Positions 15,652 through 24,212 of a stretch of 55,785 bases of DNA are shown piece after piece. Numbering within the stretch: the first letter of the stretch is position 1; the number at the start of each line of letters is the position of its first letter. A program made the translations under genes and the position numbers. Below the pieces are notes generated by a model that saw only the letters and a list, made by a program, of their open reading frames with translations, ran no database searches and was not told the DNA's origin. The stretch spans positions 1 to 55,785 of the forward strand of contig DHGA01000011.1 in assembly GCA_002402545.1 (NCBI GenBank), in the 5' to 3' direction. The stretch comes from Syntrophaceae bacterium UBA4810 (GTDB taxonomy: Bacteria > Desulfobacterota > Syntrophia > Syntrophales > Smithellaceae).

Positions 15652-16413
15652 TTACAGTTTGCTTTCGGATACCGCTTTCTGTAACTCGTCAAGCAGATCA
15701 TAATTAGTTAAATCGTATTGAATGGGCGTGATGGTCACATAACCGGCAGCCAAAGCGTTAACATCGTTATCTACTTTTTCCGCAGTAGCCTTATATGATC
15801 CGGAAACCCAGTAATAAGTGTTTTCTCTGGGATCGACTCTTTTTTCAAAAGATTCGATAACATTATTTTTACCCTGGCGGACGACCACCACACCTTTAAT
15901 TTCTTTTTCAGGCAGGCAGGGTATATTAACGTTAATGGCGCTGCCGCGCAGGGCCGGGTTCTTTAAAATTAACCTGGCCATTTTACGGGCAAACTTTGCC
16001 GCGTAGGAAAAATCCGCTTCTTTGTGCGTGTCTAAAGAAATAGCCAGAGAAGGAATGCCGATAATCGCCGCTTCGGTTGCCGCGGAAACAGTACCGGAAT
16101 AGATAACATTTATGCCCGCGTTCGAGCCACGGTTGATTCCGGAAACAACCAGCCCTACCGGTTTCTGCGCCAGTTCTTTAACTCCTATCTTGACACAATC
16201 CGCCGGTGTGCCATAGACGGCATATCCTAAAAAATTATTGTTCTTTGTCGCCCGCCGCACCATCAACGGACGAAAAATTGTTATCGCGTGCCCGACCGCG
16301 CTTTGCTCAATTTCCGGCGCAACAATCAGACATTCCGCGTCACGGGAAAGTTCTTCATAAAGAGAGCTCAAACCCTTAGCGTAAATCCCGTCATCATTAG
16401 TCAACAAAAACAT
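15652..16413 (-). CDS. surE: 5'/3'-nucleotidase SurE
   Basis: This is a metal-dependent nucleoside-monophosphate phosphatase of about 253 residues. The N-terminal LLTNDDGIYAKGL holds the paired metal-binding aspartates (Asp7-Asp8). APEIEQSAVGHAIT, GTPADCVKIG and VSGINRGSNAG are the other family signatures. The ATG at 16413 gives the standard start just before FLLTNDDG; a TTG two codons upstream is possible and is nearer the AAAGGA. It follows the lipoprotein and PLD-like genes on the same strand with a 31-bp gap, so it is the last gene of that operon. Confidence 0.93.
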   Translation of the reverse strand: MFLLTNDDGIYAKGLSSLYEELSRDAECLIVAPEIEQSAVGHAITIFRPLMVRRATKNNNFLGYAVYGTPADCVKIGVKELAQKPVGLVVSGINRGSNAGINVIYSGTVSAATEAAIIGIPSLAISLDTHKEADFSYAAKFARKMARLILKNPALRGSAINVNIPCLPEKEIKGVVVVRQGKNNVIESFEKRVDPRENTYYWVSGSYKATAEKVDNDVNALAAGYVTITPIQYDLTNYDLLDELQKAVSESKL

Positions 16414-16444
16414 CGTCAATATATCCTTTTGCCTTTAGTCTTTT

Positions 16445-17704
16445 CTATCTTACCTGTTCGAGTTTTCCGTTTTGTACCCTCAGGATAAAAGGTGTTTTTT
16501 GAGAAACCCGTTCATAGCCAAAAGAGGTAGTTCCCGTCACGCCAGGGTAATTTTCCATCCCTGCTAAAGATGCCACCAACTGTTGGCGCGTCCGAATATC
16601 TTGCTTTTCTATGATATTAAAAATAATTGCCGCTGTATCATAAGCGAGAGCTTCGATGTTTTCCGGATCGCGGCTGAATGCCGTGTAATAAATATCCGTG
16701 AAATCATTGGTTTCCCGGTAAAAAGTATGGGGGAAAAAGCTGTCGGCAAAAACCGCGCCTTCCAAATATTCCGCCCCTCTCGTTAACAAATAAGGAGAAT
16801 TCCATAAGCTTGTTCCCAACAGGTTAATTTCTCGGACATCATAAAAAGCGAGCTGCGCTGAAATCATCTGAACGCGTCGGTAGGAATCCGGTATAAAAAG
16901 AGCTTCAAAATCAATAAATATTTTTTTCTTAGGCTGTGTTTTTTTCGCCGCTTTTGCTCTTGCCATAGCAACTTGATTTCCGGTTAATCTGTTTATTTCG
17001 TTCGTAAAGTCAGTTTTATTTTTGGCGTAAGGAATCGCCTTCTCCAGCCTACCTCCGACACGCGCTACTTCTTCACGAAATATTTTCATCATTTCCTCGC
17101 CATAATCATCATCAGGATACAGAGCTGAAAATATAGCGCTATTCATATTCTTCAGAGCGTAATTTACCACTGCTCTTACTTGCTGAGTGGGCGTTAAAAA
17201 ATGCTGAAAAACATATTCGCTGGCTAAAGTAATCCCTTCACGGGAAGTAATCAAAATCAGCGGCACCTGCAATCTTTCCGCTTCACGGGCGGCATCAAGC
17301 GCTTCCGCCGTGCCGGAAACAGCGATAATTGCTATGACATTATCGGTATTAGCCAGATGTTCAATGGCCGCTTTCGTATCATCAGGCAATCCACGAGAAT
17401 CCCGCGCGATCACCTTCCACAATGACTTATTTCTTTCATCAAATATTTCCGCCGACAATAAAATCGCGTCCAGCGCTTTTCCTCCCAATTCCGCGTAAGG
17501 CCCGGATAAAGGCAACACACATCCTATCGCATAGCGGTCGACTTTAGGCGGGAAAAAAGGGCGCTCTGCTTCCGGCGGCCTTGCCGCCTCTTCTGAAGGA
17601 ACGGCGTCTGGCTCTTTGACCACAACTGCCGGTTTGGCACAGCTTGCGATAAAAATTAGCAATAGTAAAATTGCTACCTTGGCAAAGATTTTATAGTGTT
17701 TCAT
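16445..17704 (-). CDS. Periplasmic-binding-type lipoprotein (LivJ/LpoA-like ligand-binding fold)
   Basis: The 419-residue protein has a lipoprotein signal peptide with lipobox IASC (Cys22), so it is anchored in the envelope. After a Pro/Glu-rich linker comes a type I periplasmic-binding fold: YAIGCVLPLSGPYAELGGKALDAILL, ARDSRGLPDDTKAAIEHL, NVIAIIAVSG and LITSREGI. The family includes amino-acid receptors and penicillin-binding-protein activators such as LpoA. No ABC permease or ATPase is nearby, which argues against a classical transporter component. The ATG overlaps the stop of the PLD-like gene by 4 bp, suggesting translational coupling. Confidence 0.82.
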   Translation of the reverse strand: MKHYKIFAKVAILLLLIFIASCAKPAVVVKEPDAVPSEEAARPPEAERPFFPPKVDRYAIGCVLPLSGPYAELGGKALDAILLSAEIFDERNKSLWKVIARDSRGLPDDTKAAIEHLANTDNVIAIIAVSGTAEALDAAREAERLQVPLILITSREGITLASEYVFQHFLTPTQQVRAVVNYALKNMNSAIFSALYPDDDYGEEMMKIFREEVARVGGRLEKAIPYAKNKTDFTNEINRLTGNQVAMARAKAAKKTQPKKKIFIDFEALFIPDSYRRVQMISAQLAFYDVREINLLGTSLWNSPYLLTRGAEYLEGAVFADSFFPHTFYRETNDFTDIYYTAFSRDPENIEALAYDTAAIIFNIIEKQDIRTRQQLVASLAGMENYPGVTGTTSFGYERVSQKTPFILRVQNGKLEQVR

Positions 17705-18297
17705 TTTGCATCCTTAACAATAGTAAGAATATAATCACGCGCTTCCCGAGCCAGCTCCTGGCTTTCCACCAGCAATGATATCTCATTGTTATATTTAAGG
17801 GCGGATTGCGTCCAGTTATGGCTGCCCAGAATAACCAGGCGCTGATCGATGACAATAAGTTTTGTATGCGTTGTTTTTTTTGGTGAATCTAAATAAACAA
17901 CAACTCCCTGCTCTTCCAGCAGCTTTTTTGTTTTTCGGTTTTGCGCGCTCAGTTCATCGTTTGTTTTCCCCGTGATTTCCAGAACAACCTTGACATCTAC
18001 GCCTCTTTTTACCGCGCGCCCCAGATGCGCCAGAATCCGGTCGGGATAACTTCTTTTATGCACACCGGCACGAAAAGAAAAAATAGATATGAATATTTCG
18101 TCACGGGCTTCATCAATCACATTGATCAGCGCGGGCAAAAAATCATTATTTTTAAGCACCACCACCGGGCAACCAGACCCCGGGTTCCCCGAACTGGTGA
18201 TAGTTTTTTTCCCGCCCGCGTCAGCATTTGCCAAAAAAACAACAAACAGCAAGAATATGACATGCGCGGCTATTAATTTTTTCCCGGTAATAAACAT
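17701..18297 (-). CDS. Secreted phospholipase D-family nuclease-like protein
   Basis: The protein has one HKD motif, THTKLIVIDQRLVILGSHNWTQ (H-x-K-x4-D with the downstream GS and N), and NNEISLLVES after it. This matches small Nuc-type PLD proteins that dimerise to form the active site. I place the start at the ATG at 18297 (about 198 residues), which gives a clean signal peptide (MFITGKKLIAAHVIFLLFVVF...ANADA). A longer frame to 18402 would begin inside the dnaK terminator and adds an implausible N-terminus. Substrate (DNA or phospholipid) is not determinable. It is the first gene of the PLD-lipoprotein-surE operon. Confidence 0.85.
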   Translation of the reverse strand: MFITGKKLIAAHVIFLLFVVFLANADAGGKKTITSSGNPGSGCPVVVLKNNDFLPALINVIDEARDEIFISIFSFRAGVHKRSYPDRILAHLGRAVKRGVDVKVVLEITGKTNDELSAQNRKTKKLLEEQGVVVYLDSPKKTTHTKLIVIDQRLVILGSHNWTQSALKYNNEISLLVESQELAREARDYILTIVKDAK

Positions 18298-18355
18298 TTT
18301 TATAGACTGCTCACAATTTTCGCCGCATTGTATATTATTTTTAAACGGCAGTCGA

Positions 18356-18396
18356 TACAAAAAAGCCCGAAACAAAACAAGCTGTTTCGGGCTTTT
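18356..18396 (-). terminator. Terminator downstream of dnaK
   Basis: AAAAGCCCGAAAC and GTTTCGGGCTTTT form a perfect 13-bp stem with a 10-nt loop (18396-18361). The run of T continues on the minus strand, about 14 nt past the dnaK stop. Confidence 0.9.
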
Positions 18397-18409
18397 GAAC
18401 AAAGATATT

Positions 18410-20332
18410 TTATTTCACTTCTTCAAAATCAGCGTCTACAACGTCATCATCTTTTTTGCCGGAAGACTGTCCGGAATCGCCGCCTTGCTGCTGCGCGCCT
18501 TCGCCTCCTGCCGGACCGCCCGCTCCGGAGGTTTTCGCGTACATAGCTTCCGCCAGCTTATGAGAAGCGCTCATTAATTCATCCTGCGCTTTTTTGATGG
18601 CCTGGGCGTCGTCTCCTTCCATGGCTTTCTTTGTCTTAGCCATCGCCTCTTCTATCTTGGTTTTTTCTGCCGCGTCCACCTTATCGCCGAATTCCTTGAT
18701 ATTCTTTTCGACGCTGTAGATCATGGAATCCGCCTGGTTTCTCGCTTCGATTAACTCCTTGCGGCGTTTGTCTTCTTCGGCGTGCTGCTCCGCGTCACGC
18801 ACCAGTTTTTTAATTTCTTCTTCGGAAAGTCCGCTGGACGCGGTAATTTTAATGCTCTGCTCTTTTCCCGTACCCAGATCCTTCGCGTTGACATGCACAA
18901 TACCGTTAGCGTCAATATCAAAAGTTACTTCAATTTGGGGCATGCCGCGCGGCGCGGGAGGTATGCCTACCAGCTCAAAGCGCCCCAATGTTCGGTTGTC
19001 CGGGGCCATCTGGCGCTCGCCCTGCAGAACATGAATACTCACCGCCGGCTGATTATCCGCCGCCGTGGAAAAGATTTGACTCTTCTTGGTAGGTATCGTC
19101 GTGTTTTTCTCGATCAGCCTGGTCATCACACCGCCCAGCGTTTCAATACCGAGGGAAAGCGGCGTTACGTCCAGCAGCAACACGTCCTTGACGTCTCCGG
19201 CCAGAACACCGCCCTGAATTGCCGCGCCGATTGCGACTACTTCATCCGGATTCACGCCCTTGTGCGGTTCCTTGCCGAAAATTTCTTTGACTTTCTGCTG
19301 AACGCGGGGCATACGCGTCATGCCGCCGACCAGAATAACCTCATCAATATTTTTCGCGGATAAATTAGCGTCTTTAATCGCGGTCTGGCAGGGCCCTATT
19401 ACTTTATCAATCAGTTCTTCCACCAGAGATTCCAGCTTCGCGCGCGTAAGTTTGATATTCATATGTTTCGGACCGGAAGCGTCGGCGGTAACAAAAGGCA
19501 GATTAATATCCGTCTCCATGGTTGTGGAAAGTTCCATCTTCGCCTTTTCCGCCGCTTCTTTCAGGCGCTGCAGTGCCATTTTGTCATTCCTTAAATCAAT
19601 GCCCTGGTCTTTTTTAAATTCCGCGACAAGATAATCCATTACGCGCTGGTCGAAGTCTTCACCTCCCAGATGGGTATCGCCATTGGTGGATTTAACTTCA
19701 AAAACACCTTCGCCTAGTTCTAAAATAGATATATCAAAAGTCCCTCCGCCCAGATCGAACACGGCGATTTTTTCATCTTTCTTCTTGTCCAGGCCATAAG
19801 CGAGCGCCGCGGCTGTCGGCTCATTGATGATACGCAGCACATTCAATCCGGCGATGCGTCCGGCGTCTTTGGTCGCCTGTCTCTGTGAATCGTTAAAATA
19901 AGCCGGAACAGTAATAACCGCGTCTGTTACTTTTTCACCCAGGTAATCTTCCGCCGTCTGTTTCATCTTCGTAAGAATCATAGCGGAAATTTCGGCGGGC
20001 GAATAATTCTTTCCGCGTACTGTCACCTGAGCGTCGCCGTTCGACGCCTGCGTTATTTTATAAGGACTGATTTTAACGTCATACTGAACTTCTTTAGAAT
20101 CAAATTTTCTTCCGATAAGCCTTTTGACGGCATAAACTGTGTTTTCCGAATTGGTTACGGCCTGCCTTTTGGCTACCTGCCCCACCAGCCTCTCTCCGTT
20201 TTCCGTAATCGCCACGACCGATGGCGTGGTACGATTACCTTCCTGATTGGCAATAACGACCGGATCCCCTCCTTCCATTATGGCCACACAAGAATTAGTT
20301 GTTCCCAGATCAATCCCGATAATTTTTCCCAT
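18410..20332 (-). CDS. dnaK: Molecular chaperone DnaK (Hsp70)
   Basis: The 640-residue ATP-dependent chaperone has the ATPase-domain signatures IIGIDLGTTNSCVAIMEGG, VFDLGGGTFDISIL and VILVGGMTRMPRVQQ, then a complete substrate-binding domain. The tail is Gly/Gln-rich and ends DDDVVDADFEEVK, as in most Gram-negative DnaKs. Length is normal. It follows grpE by 10 bp and is followed by a strong terminator. No dnaJ is present in the window. Confidence 0.98.
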   Translation of the reverse strand: MGKIIGIDLGTTNSCVAIMEGGDPVVIANQEGNRTTPSVVAITENGERLVGQVAKRQAVTNSENTVYAVKRLIGRKFDSKEVQYDVKISPYKITQASNGDAQVTVRGKNYSPAEISAMILTKMKQTAEDYLGEKVTDAVITVPAYFNDSQRQATKDAGRIAGLNVLRIINEPTAAALAYGLDKKKDEKIAVFDLGGGTFDISILELGEGVFEVKSTNGDTHLGGEDFDQRVMDYLVAEFKKDQGIDLRNDKMALQRLKEAAEKAKMELSTTMETDINLPFVTADASGPKHMNIKLTRAKLESLVEELIDKVIGPCQTAIKDANLSAKNIDEVILVGGMTRMPRVQQKVKEIFGKEPHKGVNPDEVVAIGAAIQGGVLAGDVKDVLLLDVTPLSLGIETLGGVMTRLIEKNTTIPTKKSQIFSTAADNQPAVSIHVLQGERQMAPDNRTLGRFELVGIPPAPRGMPQIEVTFDIDANGIVHVNAKDLGTGKEQSIKITASSGLSEEEIKKLVRDAEQHAEEDKRRKELIEARNQADSMIYSVEKNIKEFGDKVDAAEKTKIEEAMAKTKKAMEGDDAQAIKKAQDELMSASHKLAEAMYAKTSGAGGPAGGEGAQQQGGDSGQSSGKKDDDVVDADFEEVK

Positions 20333-20342
20333 TTTTTACCTC

Positions 20343-20936
20343 CTATTCTCCATTATCCGCGTTTTTATCGCTTGTATCATTTTTTTTATTATTTCTCTTG
20401 CACACGCAAACTTTTGAAGGTCTTAACAACCTGCCGTTTAGTAAATATCCTGTGGCTATTTCGTTAATAACCTTATTTTCATCGTGCTCGTCGCTGTGCA
20501 TGTGCATCATTGCTTCGTGAAAATTCGGGTCAAAATCTCCCCCGGCGCTTTCAATTTTTTCCACGCCGTGTTTTTTCAAACAACATAAAAGCTGATCCTG
20601 AATTAATTTAATGCCGTCTTTAAAGCTGTCCAGCTCGGCGGAACCTGTGTGCTCCATAGCCCTGTCCAGACTGTCCATAAAAGGCAAAATATCTTTGATC
20701 AGTTCTTCGTTGGCGAATTTGATTGTATCTGTTTTGTCTTTTAGTGCGCGTTTTTTATAATTGTCAAAATCCGCGACCATGCGCAGATATTTATCATAAT
20801 TCTCCGCAGCTTCTTTCTCCTTTTCCTGAAGTTTCGCCGTCAGCTCATCAATTTCGCTTACAGACGCTGCCCCTTCTTCCTGGGAACGCGCAATTTTCGC
20901 GTCGTGTTTTATGCCGTGATCTTTTTTACCCTTCAC
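20343..20936 (-). CDS. grpE: Nucleotide exchange factor GrpE
   Basis: GrpE releases ADP from DnaK. The 197-residue protein has the expected long coiled coil (about 30-90, with DKYLRMVADFDNYKKRA) and the C-terminal beta domain with FDPNFHEAMMHMHSDEH and GYLLNGRLLRPSKV. The end of the domain is unusual: after LLRPSKV the sequence becomes CVCKRNNKKND rather than the usual VVVSK. The start is GTG with GAGG 6 nt upstream. It is the middle gene of gmhA-grpE-dnaK. Confidence 0.95.
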   Translation of the reverse strand: MKGKKDHGIKHDAKIARSQEEGAASVSEIDELTAKLQEKEKEAAENYDKYLRMVADFDNYKKRALKDKTDTIKFANEELIKDILPFMDSLDRAMEHTGSAELDSFKDGIKLIQDQLLCCLKKHGVEKIESAGGDFDPNFHEAMMHMHSDEHDENKVINEIATGYLLNGRLLRPSKVCVCKRNNKKNDTSDKNADNGE

Positions 20937-20955
20937 TATAACCTCGTGCTCATTT

Positions 20956-21540
20956 CTATTTTAAATCAGGTTTCTGAAAAAGCTTAATATCCACAAGCTC
21001 GCAAATCACGTGACTGGCGGTGATATGCGCTTCCTGAACACGCGCCGTATGCGACGCGGATACATGGACTGAAAAATCAGCCATTTTTGCTATTGCCCCT
21101 CCGTCTTTGCCGGTAAACGCAATCGTTATCAATCCCATTTTTTTTGCCGTTTCCATGCCCTTAATGACATTCGGGGAATTACCGCTCGTGCTGATTCCCC
21201 AGGCTATGTCACCTGCCTGGCCAATCGCCCGGATTTGCTTGGCGAATATTTCCGCGAAATCATAATCATTGCCGATACTCGTTATTATTGATGTATCAGT
21301 CGTCAGAGCAATCGCCGGCAGAGGCGGCCTCTCTATCGTAAAGCGGTTGACAAATTCGGCGGCTATGTGCTGCGCGTCGGCGGCGGATCCTCCGTTGCCG
21401 AAAAGCAATATTTTATTGCCGGATTTCAGCGCCGCGGTTATTGCTTCAATGACATCTGACAATTTGCCTAAATTTTCATTCAAGAAATTCTCTTTGACGC
21501 GGCCGCTTTCTTTAAATATTTTTACTATATGATCCTGCAT
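20956..21540 (-). CDS. gmhA: Phosphoheptose isomerase-like SIS-domain protein (GmhA family)
   Basis: The ~194-residue SIS-domain sugar isomerase makes D-glycero-D-manno-heptose 7-phosphate from sedoheptulose 7-phosphate in LPS core synthesis. Diagnostic motifs are LLFGNGGSAADAQHIAAEF, SIGNDYDFAEIF, GISTSGNSPNV and SHTARVQEAHITASHVICELVD. The ATG at 21540 is preferred over the TTG at 21552 because GAAGGTG is correctly spaced before it. It leads the grpE-dnaK cluster with a 19-bp gap, an unusual partner for chaperone genes. No other heptose genes are in view. Confidence 0.88.
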   Translation of the reverse strand: MQDHIVKIFKESGRVKENFLNENLGKLSDVIEAITAALKSGNKILLFGNGGSAADAQHIAAEFVNRFTIERPPLPAIALTTDTSIITSIGNDYDFAEIFAKQIRAIGQAGDIAWGISTSGNSPNVIKGMETAKKMGLITIAFTGKDGGAIAKMADFSVHVSASHTARVQEAHITASHVICELVDIKLFQKPDLK

Positions 21541-21686
21541 GGGCACCTTCAATTACCGCAAATGATTATGTTTTCAAATCTGTGCTAATATATTTACCGG
21601 TATTTGGCATGTCAAGGGTATGAGCTGATAATTTCTGGATTTTTCAATGTTTTAACCCGAAAAGATACGGTCATTCACAAGTGATC

Positions 21687-21714
21687 TTGACAACGAAATT
21701 TTCATAAATATATT
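21687..21714 (+). promoter_or_regulatory. Promoter of the triple Hsp20 operon
   Basis: TTGACA (21687-21692) is followed by a 16-bp spacer and TATATT (21709-21714). It resembles a housekeeping promoter rather than the heat-shock sigma-32 type, because no CCCCAT-like -10 is seen. No CIRCE element was found. Confidence 0.6.
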
Positions 21715-21783
21715 TACAGTAAATAGGTAAAATAACCAATAAAAGCAAAAGGTTATAAAATTAATTAGAAAGGAGATTAGTTT

Positions 21784-22227
21784 ATGTTCACGCCAAGTTT
21801 TTGGAGAAGGAGAAGATTTTCAGAAAGTGTTCCAGAAATTCTGCGCCTACAACAGGAGATGAACAGACTCTTTTCCAACGCCGGACAAAGCGCGTCCATT
21901 GATTACCCAGCGATAAATGTGTGGGAAAAAAATGGAGCCGCGGTGGTTACAGCGGAGTTACCGGGAATGAGCATTGAAAACATTGACATTTCCGTAACGG
22001 ACAATGTTTTAACGATTTCCGGAACAAAAAAAGCTCATGAACTTAAAGAGGGAGAAAGTTATCTGAGACAAGAAAGAATTCCGGGCAGTTTTCAGCGCAA
22101 TGTGCAGCTTCCTTTTCGCGTGGATTCAAAAGAAGTTGACGCGAAATACGAAAAAGGGGTTCTCGTCGTTACCTTGCCGAGACTCAAAGAAGATCTGCCG
22201 AAAAAAATTAAAATTAACGTGAATTAA
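21784..22227 (+). CDS. Small heat-shock protein, Hsp20/alpha-crystallin family (first of three)
   Basis: The 147-residue holdase has a short N-terminal arm with LRLQQEMNRLFSN and then an alpha-crystallin domain: PAINVWEKNGAAVVTAELPGM, NVLTISGTKK and SFQRNVQLPFRVD. It ends with the GVLVVTLPRL strand. The C-terminal IxI-like tail is KKIKINVN. A strong AAAGGAG lies before the ATG. It is the first of three tandem Hsp20 genes on the plus strand, separated by 25-35 bp. Confidence 0.95.
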   Translation: MFTPSFWRRRRFSESVPEILRLQQEMNRLFSNAGQSASIDYPAINVWEKNGAAVVTAELPGMSIENIDISVTDNVLTISGTKKAHELKEGESYLRQERIPGSFQRNVQLPFRVDSKEVDAKYEKGVLVVTLPRLKEDLPKKIKINVN

Positions 22228-22252
22228 AATTAAAGAAGGGAGGCCAGTAACA

Positions 22253-22645
22253 ATGTCGGAAAAAGAACTGCAAAAGACAGAAAACGCGGCGGCGGCGGAA
22301 AAAATCCGTAACGTGAAAACCTTCGTTCCGCGCGTCGATATTTACGAGACCAAAGAATCAATATTTTTGATCGCCGATATGCCCGGCGTTGACGAAAAGA
22401 CAGTAGAAGTTGAACTGGAAAAAAACATTTTAACAATTACCGGGTGGACAGACGAGGGTAAATTAAAAGATCACTCTCTTTTATTTTCTGAGTATGAAAC
22501 AGGAGATTACGAGCGGTCTTTTACTTTATCTGATGAAATAGACCGGGAAAAAATAAACGCGACGGTAAAACAGGGCGTTTTGCTCCTGGAATTGCCAAAG
22601 GCGGAAAAAATCAAACCGAAAAAAATCGCCATTAAAGCGGCGTAA
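22253..22645 (+). CDS. Small heat-shock protein, Hsp20 family (second of three)
   Basis: The 130-residue protein has an alpha-crystallin domain (VPRVDIYETKESIFLIADMPGV, NILTITGW, YERSFTLSD) and ends GVLLLELPKAEKIKPKKIAIKAA. The N-terminal arm is very short, and the first 25 residues are a charged Ala/Glu segment, unlike the other two copies. It shares AGGGAGG and operon position with its neighbours, and its divergence suggests a distinct partner role within hetero-oligomers. Confidence 0.94.
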   Translation: MSEKELQKTENAAAAEKIRNVKTFVPRVDIYETKESIFLIADMPGVDEKTVEVELEKNILTITGWTDEGKLKDHSLLFSEYETGDYERSFTLSDEIDREKINATVKQGVLLLELPKAEKIKPKKIAIKAA

Positions 22646-22678
22646 AATATTAAGTTTAAAGAAAGGAGGAAATGATTT

Positions 22679-23173
22679 ATGAAAATCAGAAATCTGTTGC
22701 CGGCGGTTCGTTCCGGCAAAGAACAAGAAATTGATCATCCCTTCTATTCTCTGCAGCGCGAGATGAACAGCCTTTTTGACAATTTCTTCCGCGGTTTTGA
22801 CATATCCCCACGGGGATTTTATGAGGGCGATTTAGGGGGATTCAGTCCTTCCATCGATGTGAAGGAAAACGAAAAAGAGTTCATTATCAAAGCGGAAATT
22901 CCCGGCGTGGAAGAAAAAGATGTTGAGGTAACTGTAAGCAACGATTCGGTAACGATCAAGGGAGAAAAAAAAGAGGAAAAAGAAGATAAGGACAAAAACT
23001 ACTATTACATGGAAAGATCCTATGGATCATTTCACAGGGTGATTCCTCTGGCCACGGAAGTTGAATCCGGCAAAGCTCAAGCTAGTTTTAAAAACGGGGT
23101 TATCGACATCAAAATTCCGAAAAGCCAAACTGCTCAATCGAAGGGAGTTAAAATACCGATAAAAACCGGTTAA
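22679..23173 (+). CDS. Small heat-shock protein, Hsp20 family (third of three)
   Basis: The 164-residue protein has an N-terminal arm LQREMNSLFDNFFRGFD and an alpha-crystallin domain (FSPSIDVKENEKEFIIKAEI, DSVTIKGEKKEE, SFHRVIPL). It ends KNGVIDIKIPKS with an IPIK tail. It is the typical bacterial class A length. A strong AAAGGAGG precedes the ATG. A 14-bp hairpin follows the stop codon. Confidence 0.95.
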   Translation: MKIRNLLPAVRSGKEQEIDHPFYSLQREMNSLFDNFFRGFDISPRGFYEGDLGGFSPSIDVKENEKEFIIKAEIPGVEEKDVEVTVSNDSVTIKGEKKEEKEDKDKNYYYMERSYGSFHRVIPLATEVESGKAQASFKNGVIDIKIPKSQTAQSKGVKIPIKTG

Positions 23174-23176
23174 ACT

Positions 23177-23208
23177 GTTTCCCTGCCCTTGGAAAAGGGC
23201 AGGGAAAC
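23177..23208. terminator. Hairpin between convergent hsp20 and fdhE genes
   Basis: GTTTCCCTGCCCTT and AAGGGCAGGGAAAC form a perfect 14-bp stem with loop GGAA. The flanking sequence is A/T-rich but has no clean T-run on either side. It probably ends both convergent transcripts. Confidence 0.6.
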
Positions 23209-23211
23209 AAA

Positions 23212-24075
23212 TTAATTATATCCCTCGTCGTAAGCGATCATATCCAAATGCAGGGTAGCAATATCTTCCACATCCAGATTGAGCTCTTCGCTTGATTTGG
23301 GTAGTTCCACAATTTTGATATAGCGGCGGCACTTATTGCACACATCAACCCGGTGGCGCTCTTCCCCTTCGACGGCAAAATAAGCCAGGGAATGCTGTTC
23401 ATCATTGCCGCAAAACGGGCACTTGATCCGGCGAAAGTGCCATTTAAAACCGCACTGATTGCAGAAAAGATATCTCCTGCCGTCTTCACCAGCGCGTATT
23501 TCGCCTATCTTCGGCTCTTTGCCGCAAATCGGGCAATAACCTTCCGACCAGCCCGCTTTCTCCACGGCAGCGCCGTATTTTTCAGCAACTTTCTCCAACT
23601 CCGGCCGCAGACTTTCTTCGGCAAAAAGATCTATCAGATCAAAATTATCCTGATCTTCGACGGCAGAAGAAACAATTTCTGTCGCGCTTTCTTCCTTCGC
23701 GTCGCTATCAACACAATCAAAAGAAGACTTGATCATTTTTTCCCAATTAAATTCGTCGCTGTTAATAAAATCCGTTATTTCTTTTCCCGCCTGCGGCATT
23801 CTTTTTTCCGCGATAGCGATGAGAGATTGAAAATATTTTTTGGGGCGCGACAAATCATATTCTTTACCGGCTATATCAACCAGGGGAAGGCCGCCTTCCA
23901 TCTTTTGCGCGAGCAGGCTCTCTTGCACATCAAAGATGGACTCACTCATGTTTTTACGGTATTCCTCCCGTAAAACAAGAATATCCGCCAGTATATCCAG
24001 CAAATCAGCGTAATGGGGATTCACTGATTTATAATTTTCTATAGTTTTTAAAGAATCTCGCAGTGTTACAGTCAT
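23212..24075 (-). CDS. fdhE: Formate dehydrogenase accessory protein FdhE
   Basis: FdhE is a cytoplasmic maturation factor for formate dehydrogenase. The 287-residue protein has a helical N-terminal half and a C-terminal rubredoxin-like region with four CxxC pairs: YCPICGKEP, LFCNQCGFKW, KCPFCGN and VCNKCRRY. The WHFRRIKCPFC block and the DVEDIATLHLDMIA ending are family signatures. No formate dehydrogenase structural gene is in the window, so the partner must be encoded elsewhere. Confidence 0.93.
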   Translation of the reverse strand: MTVTLRDSLKTIENYKSVNPHYADLLDILADILVLREEYRKNMSESIFDVQESLLAQKMEGGLPLVDIAGKEYDLSRPKKYFQSLIAIAEKRMPQAGKEITDFINSDEFNWEKMIKSSFDCVDSDAKEESATEIVSSAVEDQDNFDLIDLFAEESLRPELEKVAEKYGAAVEKAGWSEGYCPICGKEPKIGEIRAGEDGRRYLFCNQCGFKWHFRRIKCPFCGNDEQHSLAYFAVEGEERHRVDVCNKCRRYIKIVELPKSSEELNLDVEDIATLHLDMIAYDEGYN

Positions 24076-24212
24076 TCGTTATTCTCCTGTTTAAGTCTTT
24101 CCTTAATTGTTCAGCGCGTCTATATCTGCTTTCACAGGTATGTTCAAGGAATATTTATGACGCGCGCTACGCCTTTTATTTCGGCATCCAGTTTTTCATA
24201 TTTATATTTTAA

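Noticed and set aside
16445..17704. Component of an ABC amino-acid transporter
   Set aside because: No permease or ATPase gene is adjacent; the neighbours are a PLD-like protein and surE, so an LpoA-like or sensory role is as likely.
17701..18402. Longer start of the PLD-like protein at 18402
   Set aside because: The extra 35 codons would begin inside the dnaK terminator stem and destroy a clean signal peptide; ATG at 18297 fits better.
21553..21783. CIRCE element or sigma-32 promoter for the heat-shock genes
   Set aside because: Only a partial TTAGCAC half-site is present, and the hsp20 promoter lacks a CCCCAT-like -10.
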